From Silene conica (lineage: Eukaryota; Streptophyta; Magnoliopsida; Caryophyllales; Caryophyllaceae): a DNA stretch of 64,000 nt. The position numbers were made by a program, and so were the translations under genes. The stretch is taken from positions 11,351,001-11,415,000 of the forward strand of contig CM055318.2 of NCBI GenBank assembly GCA_029255685.2, read 5' to 3'. Positions within the stretch are counted from its first letter, which is position 1. Each line of letters starts with the position of its first letter. Below the pieces are notes generated by a model that did not search any database, was not told the DNA's origin, and saw only the letters and a program-made list of their open reading frames with translations. Below are positions 22,674 through 33,140 of the stretch, piece by piece.

Positions 22674-25177
22674 TCTTATCATATTTTATAAACAGCGGAT
22701 TAATTTCAATATAAGCAAATTGCAACGGTTATTTATAAATGTCAGATTTTAATAGAAGATTTGAGTGTTTGGTAACTAGCAAACTACGATGGAAGGTGTT
22801 AGGGCGACACCGGGCTGAGTTTCGGTAACACTCTAATAAAAAAAATAGAAAAGTAAATTTCATTTTTGCGCCAATATTGAAAAGATGAAACCTTAATTCA
22901 CAAATTTATCATATTAATAATTAAAAGTATAAAAGATAATAATTAAAACTAAACGCAATCTAATATTTACCTATCACGAGTCACGACAAACAAATTTATT
23001 ATTATGGTCAAAGGGTCTAAAAAATCATCATCCGGATAAAATCTTTTATTTTTTAAAATAAGTATTGATTACTTATTTTCAAAATTCGATTTTTTTATGA
23101 AACCGGTATCCGAACCGAATTTTTTATTGTTAAACCGGAGCGGATGTGGATCTCATTTATTCAACACCGGAACCCGGTTTTTAAACCGGTTTAATAAAAA
23201 ATCCTAAAATATATTCTACTTTTCTAGGCCTAAGCTTAAGCTGTCTAACTAAATCTAAAGTAATGACATGTTTGTTCATTAATGAAATGTTTTATTCGTA
23301 TTTTATAGATATATTTCGATTTTTCTGTTTTTGTTCAGTGTTTCGTTTATATATTTTTTTGAAATTTTCCAAAGTTGTATATTTTTATACCACACAAACA
23401 CAAAGCGTTGCTTTTAATTTCTATTTTTTTTTCTTGGAAATCCTTTTCCCAAGTACCATTGTAATTTATTACACCTTCTACGAGGAAAACATGTCTTTCC
23501 TGGTTTTGTAAAACCGGTTCAAAGCCGGATTTCCGGATACGGTTTTCCTTTTTGAAAAAAACCGGTATACCGAATAAATCCGGTGCGGTACCGGTATCAT
23601 GAAATGAAAATTTTTAAAAACCGGATACCGGTTTTTAAAGCAAAACCGGTGCGGTGTTCCGCTTTTGCTCAGCCCTAATAAAAATGGAACTATTAAGACA
23701 TAGTTAAAAAAGAAAACTATAAAATTCAGATTTGAGAACATTAAGATATATGTAAATTTCCTGTCAAAAAAAAAGATATATGTAAATTAATTAAAGAAAC
23801 AAAATTAAGATAATTATATTCGATATATTGCAGAAAATGGAAACAGTGTAAAAATCGGTTAATGGAAGGTGACATGGCTACTATTGTTCACGTTATTGGC
23901 TGAAAAAAACTAAAATTTTGAGGTTCAATGAGAGAGCTCCATTAGACTAATTCTAAAACCAAATTGTGCCACATCAGCGGTTTTACAAGATTCTTTAATA
24001 TATATATTGAATAATGATGATAATGATATAATGATATAATGAATAATGATACAATCTAGGATATTCTTATTATGGGTATCTCATTTATCCTATACGTATT
24101 ATTACATATTTACTCAGTCCGTCATCACAAAAACTTTAGAGAAACGTTTCTCGATAATGTTAACGAGAGACCTCTCATATGTTATAGATAATAATCTATT
24201 TTCCTTTTCTTTTTTACTAGTTTTATGCTCGTACAAAAAATGTACGGGTATGTTTCTAACAAATTTGTAAATATTAGTGCAAATATAAATTCAACATGAA
24301 TTTAAACGAGAAATATATAAATTATCAATCCGGGGAAGATTTTGACTCCTAATAATTGATTTATTGGCATTGAATTAATTAATTTATTTTTGTAAAGATT
24401 ATTATAAATTGAAATTAATTTTCAATTTTAATGTTATTAATGGAAATAATCAAACTTTATGAAATAAATTTAAACCATTTAAAATAGATAAAAAAGTGTA
24501 TTGTACTTGTATACCCTTTAAATGAAAGTAAAATGATAGAAATTTTTTTAGTAGTGGGGTTGACGGATAAGAAAATCCTTTTAGACTGCTAATTTTAAGG
24601 AGTCAATCACAATCTCTTCAAATCTTTAGATTTGATAGTATAAAGATTTCGAGTTTATTTTATTAGTATTATTATTATTATTAATTATTAATATGCAACC
24701 CGGTCCTTATTAATAAACGGAATATTATTAAATGTAACATTCGGAATATGATTTGTTTTAGTTTGAAATTTGAATTTTATCACGACAATGGCGAAATGTA
24801 AGCCGAATGCGCGCCTTATAGAATATAAGACTTTTAATTGAATCATTTTGGTGGATATTGGACCGTTATATATATTTTTTATTAACAATAATTTGATTAT
24901 ATATCGTATTTTATATGTAAATCATATAACAATATTACATAATATAAATAAGGAATAAGAAATTTAATTCCGAAATTAATTAATCATATAACATATTATG
25001 GGATGAGGAATGAGGAATGAGGAAAGAGGAAAATTAATTCTAAATCCTCTTTCTATAAAAGGAACAACCTTTAGAGAAATCTGATTGGCTGTTGAATTTT
25101 AAGTAAGAAGTTAATTTTTATTGATGTATGGCCATCATCAAAAGTTCATTAATTACTCTCTTTCTCATTTTCTCTAT
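22674..25177. other. AT-rich spacer
   Basis: No gene recognised. An ACCGGT-rich repeat lies at about 22995-23680. A TGATAATGATATAATGA-type simple repeat lies at 24010-24055 and an ATT run near 24660-24690. Open frames of 65-87 codons here are low-complexity. Confidence 0.4.
22995..23680. repeat. ACCGGT-rich repeat, possibly hAT-like
   Basis: Dozens of ACCGG/CCGGT units, such as AACCGGTTT and ACCGGATACCGG, cluster at 23095-23200 and 23510-23660. The right end, read on the minus strand, starts AGGGCTGAGCAAAAGCGG, resembling ends of plant hAT elements. The left end (AGGGTCTAAAAAATC near 22995) is only loosely similar, and no duplication was found. Confidence 0.35.
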
Positions 25178-25510
25178 GGCTCTGTTTGTTAAACAACATA
25201 TTGGCCAACTTTCAGCATATTTGAGAGATTTAGCATGTTTGACTTACCAATATGATATTTAGAGTATTTGGGTAATGACATATTGAAATAGTATATTGGG
25301 GTTCAATATGCTATTTTACAATATGCTGTTTCTACCAGCATATTGGATTAGCATATTAGAAAGAAAAAAAATTGTCTTATTTACCCTCCTAATAAAATAC
25401 TAACAATCCTTTTATATATTTAATAAATAATTTCGTAATGTCCTTATATGTCATTTTACAAAGATTCTAGACAATCTGCTAATCTAAACTGCCAATTACC
25501 AAACACCTCT
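25178..25510. mobile_element. MITE with GGCTCTGTTTGTTAA ends
   Basis: The left end GGCTCTGTTTGTTAA has an inverted partner AGAGGTGTTTGGTAA at the right. The interior repeats CATATTGG and CAATATGC. Non-coding, about 330 bp, probably hAT-related. Confidence 0.45.
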
Positions 25511-25568
25511 AAAATAATTCTGCTAAATCAATCTGCTAGTCAAATCCGCTAAATCATTCTGCTAGTCA

Positions 25569-25965
25569 CACTACAAGAAAATACTCAGTTTGCGACGGTT
25601 TTTTGCGACGGACTGAAATTCCGTCGCAAATATAGGGTTGCGACGGAGTTTGCGACGGAAATTTGACTTGCGACGAAATTTGTGACGGATCTAAAATTTC
25701 TCAACCCGCGAAATAAAAGTCAAATGGCGGGAAGATTTGCGACGGAAAATCCGTTGCAAATATTGACTCTTGCGACGAAAATTCCGTCGCAAAACCTTGA
25801 CCATCCTTGACCAAAATCTAGTCAAAGTCAGACTTCCTTTGCGACGGAAGTTCCGTCGCAAGAGTCAATATTTGCGACGAAAATTCCGTCGCAAAGGAAG
25901 TCTGACTTTGACTTTGGTCAAATCTTGCGACGGAATTCCGTCGCAAATGTCCGTCGCAATTTTTT
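25569..25965 (+). mobile_element. CACTA (En/Spm) terminus with GCGACGG subterminal array
   Basis: CACTACAAGAAAATACTC is the canonical CACTA terminal sequence. It is followed by over a dozen TTGCGACGG/CCGTCGCAA units in both orientations, the subterminal transposase-binding style of CACTA elements. The matching TTTTCTTGTAGTG end was not found, so this is a truncated terminus or solo end. Open frames inside (Arg/Lys-rich) are artefacts of the repeat. Confidence 0.65.
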
Positions 25966-27027
25966 AATATACAGCCCCCGCGGGTTTCATTTTCCCCCAA
26001 TTCATTTTAAACCTAAATCCCTAAATCGCAATTTACGACCTACAACCACCCTATATATATATTCTTCTATTAATTCAATAATTTCTTCTTTCTTAATTTG
26101 ATAAACTCAAAAATCATTAAAATTAATTAGCTTTTAAAAATAATTAGATTTAATTAACTTTTATTTCAAAGAAACGAACAAGTAAATAGCCTAGAGATAC
26201 TACATTGAGATATTGCTACTAGTATTCGTCATAGAGAGTATTATTGATCGTATAATTTCTACAAATATTAACTTTTACAAAAATTAGAGAAAAAAGTACT
26301 CTATTAGCAAAATAATATGATCCTTTTATTATAAAAGCTAGAGCATTTATGAGTTAAAAGGACATATATTTTTTCAAAAAGAATTAATAACCCTCTATTC
26401 TAATTTCAGTTTTTTTATATGGTTTTCTTATCTCCTATATCATTATGGTATATATTATATTGATATATTGTATAACCGAAATTATAATATATGATATGAT
26501 AAAAAAATTCCTTTTACATTAGTAACAAAATAGATCGGATTTTATGGTCGAAAAATGGCCTATCTTAGCAATTGACGATTCATAATAATATGTATATTTC
26601 CCACTTAATTATTATATTAAATTATATTACACTAATTATTTAAACATATTTATGAATAACCAACTATTTAAAAATATACCCGTTAATTCATTGAAAAGAA
26701 TGTGGGCCATTTGTTTCTTTAATTCAATGAGCCAATCAGAATCATTTAAATGTTATTGCTTTTATAGAGATCGATAGATACCGTAGTGTAAGTCTCCCAC
26801 TAACCTAGCGAAAGGCCTACTGATCTGCCATAATAGTTTACATTTAATTTATTTTTCACTTAAAAAATAAAGAAAATATAAACTATAAACTGGGCCCGAG
26901 GAAATAATATATGTCATATTTCTAGACTACAATATATTGATATCTCAGACATATTCCAAAAAACGCTATTTTGTTACGAGGTTATTTTAGATAATTTTTT
27001 ATGAACAATTTTTTTAAAATAGCGCTC
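25966..27027. other. AT-rich intergenic DNA, nothing recognised
   Basis: No gene or RNA signal. A loose inverted repeat (CGCTATTTTGTT and AAAATAGCG, about 26964-27025) lies immediately left of the inverted-repeat element. Confidence 0.35.
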
Positions 27028-27055
27028 AAAAACAAAGTAATTGTCCTTTTGAGTT

Positions 27056-28205
27056 TGTTAGGATACAATTTGTTGATGATGACAAGCCCAATTTAATTGT
27101 GTTTTTCAAGTTTCCATTTCAGGTTCGAAAGTTCATAATCAAGAGAGCATTGATATTCCGTTGTCAAAAGAAATCCATAAGTGTCGATTGTTTTGTAAAG
27201 ATAACAACTCATCTAATGTAAGCAACAGTTACACAGATCGTTGCCCCGTGCAATCGTACACTTGAAGCTCTTTTCTTTCGAAATCCCTGCTTTGCTACTT
27301 ATAAGAAAACATGCTTTATGACTCAGATTTTGCAAAGCCCATAAAATCTCTTTTTCTGATTAAAGAAGATTTTAAAGCAAAAGAAAGGATATTTTACAAG
27401 CAAAAAAGTACACCTCCTTTTATCCTTTGGAAAATAGCCACCTAAAGTCTTTACCCAAAAGTCTTTATCCATTATTTCCACTATAAAAGAAGTACTCCAT
27501 CCTCATTTATTTGTAAGACTTCTAGAGCAATAAATTCATCTTTGCAAAATTCTCTCTTCAAAGCTTCATCTCTTTTTACTGGTTTTGCAAAGCTTTTATA
27601 AAGTCTTCAAACTCTTCAAGTGTAAACAGTCTGTCTAATCGTTGCTTCTGTTTATGTTTTGTTATCTAGTTATGATTGATCAATAAGTTGTTCCTCCTCA
27701 ATTCATTTAAGAATCAGTTTGAGGAAAACTTGATCTTGTAATCTATACTAGTTTGTTTGTTTTATGTTCTTAGACATTGTGGTCAAAAGAACTAAGAGTC
27801 GCAACCGGAGTAGGTTGTTGGTCCTTTTATTGTAATTTGTTTTAAGTTTTCGGAGTAGATTACTTAGCTATTCAATAAAAGAAGATTGGACGTAGGCCGT
27901 TAGAGTTTTGGCCGAACCAATTCAAAACCGCTGCGTTCTTCTCTTTTCCGTTTAGTTAATTCGTTCTTTTATTTTCTTTTCCGTTCTGTTTCAGTCAACG
28001 ACTTCCAGATCTGTTACTTTCATACAGTAGCACTACTTCACTTGCTAGATGAACTTAACAGTCAATGAAATCGTTGCTTTCCTTTGTTTCTCTGTACTTA
28101 ATCGTTAGTTAATTTAATTACGTCAACTTTGTTAAAGCTAAAATTTTTAAGTAGTACCTAATTCACCCCCTCCCCCTCTTAGGTACTCGGTATCCATACC
28201 CTTCA
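27056..28205 (+). repeat. 5' LTR of the SIRE-type element
   Basis: 1150 bp, from TGTTAGGATACA to CATACCCTTCA, followed at once by the initiator-Met-type primer site. TATAAAAGAAG near 27483 is a plausible promoter box. Confidence 0.95.
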
Positions 28206-28267
28206 ATTGGTATCAGAGCCTCGTGCTCTTGATAAAGGCTAATTACCTTAGAGTTACTTCTTGGGAA

Positions 28268-28646
28268 ATGGATTCCGCAAAACACTCCAAGATCCCGGTC
28301 TTTACCGGTGAGAATTTTGGTTGGTGGAAACTCAAAATGGAACATTACATTAAGAGTATTGATTATCAATGTTGGAACATCATCATGAACGGTCCTCTAA
28401 TCATTGAGGAAACCGACATGATGACGGGTTTCAACAAAGTCAAGTCGGAAAGTGACTACAATGAAAATGATTTCAAAATGGCCGAAAAGAACTCAAAAGC
28501 TATGTCGATTCTTCAACGTTGTGTTGGAGAAGCCGAAGTGAGTCGTATTTCCGGATGTCCTACGGCAAAACTAATTTGGGATTCTCTTGTACTTGCTTAT
28601 GAAGGGACATCTCAAGTTAGAAAACACCGTATCGACCTTCTCATGC
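28268..28646 (+). pseudogene. gag, first part, of the SIRE-type element
   Basis: ATG at 28268 opens MDSAKHSKIPVFTGENFGWW, the start typical of copia gag (UBN2/DUF4219-like). The frame runs into the nested LTR at 28647. The rest of gag lies beyond the insert at 35771. Treated as part of a fossil interrupted by another element. Confidence 0.88.
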
Positions 28647-29611
28647 TGTAACATCCCGTATTTTCGTAAAGGTCTATTTTATCAAAATAAAGTAATTTAC
28701 GGAACTTAATAATAATTTAATAATAATCGTAATTTATATTTTTAAGATTTCCGTTAAGTTCGTCTTAAAAATCGTTTAAGCTTAGGATGCTTTGTTCATT
28801 TTATATCAAACCGCTTCACTGTTTCCGTTTCGCTTGAATAGAGTAAACCCGACTCAATAAAGGTGAAAGGACAACTTAAAACCCTACCTTAAACCTCTCC
28901 ATCGACATTCCATTTCTTTTCACAGTAAACAAACTCAAACACCATTTTCATTTCTCTTCAAGCTTTTCAAGACGATCTCGCCCCCTTCCCGAACTCGTAT
29001 CGAGGTAAAAGTTACATATTCGGAATCCTCGCGAGATTTATGATCTTTCCATCACTTTCAATTTCAATTTCGTGAAACTTCATTTCGGGGCTGTTTTGCC
29101 TTAATCACGAAATTATCACTTTAATCCGTGTTTTTGTGCTTGAAGGTGGAGCAAACAACAACCCGGAGGAAGAGCTTGTGATCCTTGAAGAGTAAACCGG
29201 AGCATTCGCGGAGTAAAGGTGACGATAATGAGAAACTCGGCCTTTTGTCTAATATTAGCACTTTTTGTGGTTTGATTATGTGTTTCACATGAGTTTATGG
29301 TTATTGATGTTGGTAGGAACTTAATAATGTGTAAATTACTGAATTATATGTTCATTATATGAGATACTTGATGAAATTGGTGTTTCATATGCTCAAACAT
29401 GTTTATCTTGTGTTGGGTTGAAATTGTGACGGATATGGATGATTAATCGTATGTTGGGTGTTTGAGAAGTCGTTAGTCATTGCATATGTATGAGAATGAT
29501 GTATAATTACTGGGTAATGTATGTTTGGAGTAGAAATCATGTTGTAGGAACGATCCCATGAGATTTGGATGAATTTTGATATGTCGAAATGCGTTTTTCT
29601 GGGAACAGGGA

Positions 29612-29906
29612 CTCCCAGCCGGTAGGTTGACCGGCGGCCGGTCAACCGGCTGAGAGTCTCGTATGTTGATTTTTTGAAGAAAGCTGAGGAAGGACCCTCA
29701 GCCGGTCGGCCGGCAGCCGGTCAGCCGGCTGGGAGCCCTTCTTTGTGTTTTGAAGTATGTAATTGAGGGTAATGGACTCTCAGCCGGCCAACCGGCAGCC
29801 TGTGGCTGACCGGCTGAGAGCCCCTTTTGGTATTTTGAAGTTGTTTTTTTGAGAGTCATGCACTCTCAGCCGGCCAACCGGCAGCCTGTGGCCAACCGGC
29901 TGGGAG
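29612..29906 (+). repeat. four CTCTCAGCCGG...CCGGCTGAGAG hairpins in the LTR
   Basis: Inverted repeats with 11-bp arms at 29612-29656, 29695-29735, 29777-29820 and 29863-29906. Each is 41-45 bp, with further CCGGC motifs in the loop. The same set recurs 4494 bp downstream in the 3' LTR. Their GC content stands out from the surrounding AT-rich LTR. Confidence 0.85.
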
Positions 29907-30233
29907 CCCCTGATGCATAATAAATTGCTTATAACTTTTGATTCACATGTCGGATTGCATTGATTCTTTTTCCGTATGCTTCGTATGCATGTTTGAGGTC
30001 CCCGAGGTTTGGGCGGCACTATATTGGGTTCGGGAATAGAGTGAGGATAGAGACCCCCCGGTCGGGCAACCGAAAGGGAAACCGGCTCTCCCTTGGCTTA
30101 ATTCCCGGGGTCAATTAAGTGTTGGTTTAAGTATACGTCGTTGCATAGCTAGTAACGAATTGAGTATGTTCAGTATTGAATTTGTAGGACCATGATTTGG
30201 ATTGGGTCATAGTTTTGAGGTGAAATGTGTTGT

Positions 30234-30630
30234 AGGACTGTAATTTGGATTAGGTTACAGTTCTGTGTTACCTTTGTATTATGGGGTATGTTGTGTTAGG
30301 ACTGTAATTTGGATTAGGTTACAGTTCTGTGTTACCTTTGTATTATGGGGTATGTTGTGTTAGGACTGTAATTTGGATTAGGTTACAGTTCTGTGTTACC
30401 TTTGTATTATGGGGTATGTTGTGTTAGGACTGTAATTTGGATTAGGTTACAGTTCTGTGTTACCTTTGTATTATGGGGTATGTTGTGTTAGGACTGTAAT
30501 TTGGATTAGGTTACAGTTCTGTGTTACCTTGTTTTATGAGGCATGTTTTGTTGTGGGACTGTAATTTGGATTAGGTTACAGTCCTGATTTCCCTTTGTAT
30601 TTGAGGTGTATTGTTGTGAGACAGTGACTA
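30234..30630 (+). repeat. 64-bp tandem array in the LTR
   Basis: About five near-identical 64-bp units start at 30234, 30298, 30362, 30426 and 30490, each beginning AGGACTGTAATTTGGATTAG. Degenerate units follow on the right and one precedes on the left. Each unit includes the inverted pair CTGTAAT/GTTACAG. It is duplicated at 34728-35124 in the 3' LTR. Confidence 0.9.
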
Positions 30631-31437
30631 GGATTTGGTCACGGATTTTGGTTATCTTAGTATTGTTCGTCCAAGGCATTGGACGACTCTTAGTCCGGTT
30701 TCGTAAATGGTTTGGATTGAAAGACCCCCCGGCCGGGCGACCGGAAGGGAAACCGGCTCTCCTTCCAAATAGTTTCCGAAGTTGGTTGAGAGCCCTTGCG
30801 TAAGTATTTGCATGATGTTATGAAAGTTGAGATATTGAGATTTGTATGCTTCGCATGTTTTATATATGCTGGAGTATATCGTATGTTTATGTGTTGAGTG
30901 TCACTGACAATAGGTGGCTAGGAGCACTCTAGTCACTCCCCACTGACTGTGGCGCACATGTTGTATGTGTGTAGGTACATGAGGCTGGTTGCAGGGGATT
31001 ACGTTGAGGCTAGCGAGCGATGATCCTTCATCGTTGACTTTTACCTTATCGTGTAGCTAGACCTTAGACTTTCGTTTCAGTATTTGGTGCCTGTAGGGAT
31101 ATGCTATCCCAGGCTGCTTTGTATCGTACTTAGTACTTATTTATGTTTTGTCTATCGCATGTTTAGATTTCTAAAGCACCTCGCATGTTTAGTTTTGTTA
31201 AAAAGTTTTATTTCCGCTGCATTTTTGGTACTTTGTATGTTTATATTTCCGCTTTCGCGAGGGGTTTTACAGTTGGTATCAGAGCGTTATCGCTCCCGAC
31301 GCACTCATGTAATCCCCAAACTTAACTTGACCTATAACATCAAATAATGAATGAGAGATTTGGGTAGACTTAAGGACAAGTGGTAGACTGTTTGTACTTG
31401 CTAATCGTTAGGGTAATACTGTTTTCTCTTTTGAAGG

Positions 31438-32571
31438 ATGGTGAGAACCACGGCGGCTGAGAACATCATATTGCAAGCAATTCATCACTTGCTCGAAACT
31501 CAGAGACAGCAAGCAGGGAATGTTCCCCCTCCTCCTCCGCCAGGCAACGAGGCTAATCGTCCTGGTAGTTTCTCATGGATAGCTTCGCAGATGTCCCGTA
31601 GCCATGTGAAGACTTATGGTGGTGAGGTTGACCCGGTAGCCCTTACCGAGTGGTTCAGAGAGATGGAAAAGAGCTTCACCCTGTATGCGGTAGGTAGAGA
31701 GGATAGAGTGCGGCTAGCCACTCACTTTCTGACCCTTGAGGCCGATAGGTGGTGGGCATTGACTGGACCTACTTTCTCTCTTGATCCTTTGTTCGATTGG
31801 GAGGCTTTTAAGGATAAGCTCGAGACAAGGTTTTATCCGAAGGAGCTCAGATCACAGCGACTCAAAGAATTCATGGATTTCAAACAAGGAGACATGACAG
31901 TGCAGGAGTTCACGGACAAGTTTAATCAGTTGGCTCACTTTGCTTCTCGGTTCGTAAGGGATGAATCCGAGAGAGTCTACTTCTACAAAGGAAAGCTAGG
32001 TGCCCGCATCGAGAGTATGATTCGCAGAGATTCTACTTCTTTCGTAGAGGTGTACGATGATGCTATTTGGGCTGAGAATTCAATTAAGGCCATAGATGCT
32101 GAGGTTAGAGCTTCTTCTGCTCTCAGTTCCCCTCAGGCTCGCTCTCTTGGGAAGAGACCCCTTGATCCTTTACCTGATTCTCCAGAAGTTCAACCTGAAA
32201 AATTCCAGAAGATTGGTTCCTCCAAGACCATGGATCCCCGCCCTGCACCTGACCCTTCCTTGAAGTGTTTCAAGTGTCACAAGGCCCTTCACCCTGGTGT
32301 TAACTGTAACGGTGATCCCTACTTGTGCTACACCTGCAATAAGCCTGGACATCGCTTCTATGAGTGCCCGGAGAAGAAGACTGTTGTTGGGAGGACTGCC
32401 ACTGCTGCTGGTGCTGTTCGAAAGCCGAAGACCAAGGGTACTGTGTTCGTGATGAGCAGAGCTACTGCAGAGACTTGCCCTCAGTTGGTCACTGGTACGT
32501 TTTCATTTGTGACCTTTCTCTCCTATCTTCTTCTAAGACCCCAAAGTCTTATCATTTGCTCTAAATCTTAA
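31438..32571 (+). CDS. Gag of the gypsy element (Retrotrans_gag plus zinc knuckle)
   Basis: Open frame of 377 codons starting MVRTTAAENIILQAIHHLLE. Residues about 50-200 match Ty3/gypsy capsid-type gag (ALTEWFREMEK, RWWALTGP, LETRFYPKELR, FKQGDMTVQEFTDKF). A zinc knuckle CYTCNKPGHRFYEC lies near residues 301-314, with a second Cys-rich segment just before it. Gag forms the particle that packages RNA. No protease or polymerase follows. The open frame and identical LTRs suggest it could still supply capsid, an inference only. Confidence 0.9.
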   Translation: MVRTTAAENIILQAIHHLLETQRQQAGNVPPPPPPGNEANRPGSFSWIASQMSRSHVKTYGGEVDPVALTEWFREMEKSFTLYAVGREDRVRLATHFLTLEADRWWALTGPTFSLDPLFDWEAFKDKLETRFYPKELRSQRLKEFMDFKQGDMTVQEFTDKFNQLAHFASRFVRDESERVYFYKGKLGARIESMIRRDSTSFVEVYDDAIWAENSIKAIDAEVRASSALSSPQARSLGKRPLDPLPDSPEVQPEKFQKIGSSKTMDPRPAPDPSLKCFKCHKALHPGVNCNGDPYLCYTCNKPGHRFYECPEKKTVVGRTATAAGAVRKPKTKGTVFVMSRATAETCPQLVTGTFSFVTFLSYLLLRPQSLIICSKS

Positions 32572-33140
32572 TCTCTCCCGTGCACCGATTCTTGTTGTGC
32601 ACCTGTAAATTCGCCAAGCTACCTTCCTTTCAATCTATTGCAACTTGTAAGATTTCGCAAACTTTGCTTTTTCTGAAAATTTTGAAAAGTAAGTGTGTTT
32701 TCGAAAGGATTTTGGTTAAAAGGAGTGGATAATCTTTCAACTTTGATAGGTTTTGGTGATAATTTTTCAAGAAACCTGGTTTTAAAGAGTTACTTGCCTT
32801 GCAATTCGATTGATCTCAGCGTCGATTCGTCATTGAACTCGTTATTGGAGACGTCTGATAACCTGAACGATGCTTGCCGACACCGGATCGGTCTAAATTT
32901 TGATTTTTAAGATATTTAAATTTTGGGACTTGTCTCAGATTTGGAATGTCGGGCTCTTGAATGTACAACGAGAACCCCAACGTCCATTGACGAAGACTTG
33001 TGCCTTGGAAAAATCGTTTGGAATCCTTGAAAAGAACCTAAGTTTGTAAAACAAGTTAAGTGGAAACTTTGATCTGTTAACTTTGTTCTTGTTACTGCTT
33101 TCAAGTTTCGAGGACGAAACTTTTTGAAAGATGGGGTGAT
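32572..33140 (+). other. 3' untranslated interior of the gypsy element
   Basis: Non-coding between gag and the 3' LTR. It ends with TTCGAGGACGAAAC and a purine tract used for plus-strand priming. Small frames of 60-71 codons have no recognisable family. Confidence 0.6.

Larger units (their letters stand above)
28647..31271 (+). repeat. 5' LTR of the gag-only gypsy element
   Basis: 2625 bp, unusually long against the 1869-bp interior. It contains four AGCCGG/CCGGCT hairpins (29612-29906) and a 64-bp tandem array (30234-30630). Small open frames inside recur at the same offset in the 3' LTR and are not genes. Confidence 0.93.

Noticed and set aside
29403-30803. Open frames inside the gypsy LTR, repeated at 33897-35297
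   Set aside because: They are identical at the same LTR offset and overlap hairpins and tandem repeats, so they are by-products of LTR duplication.
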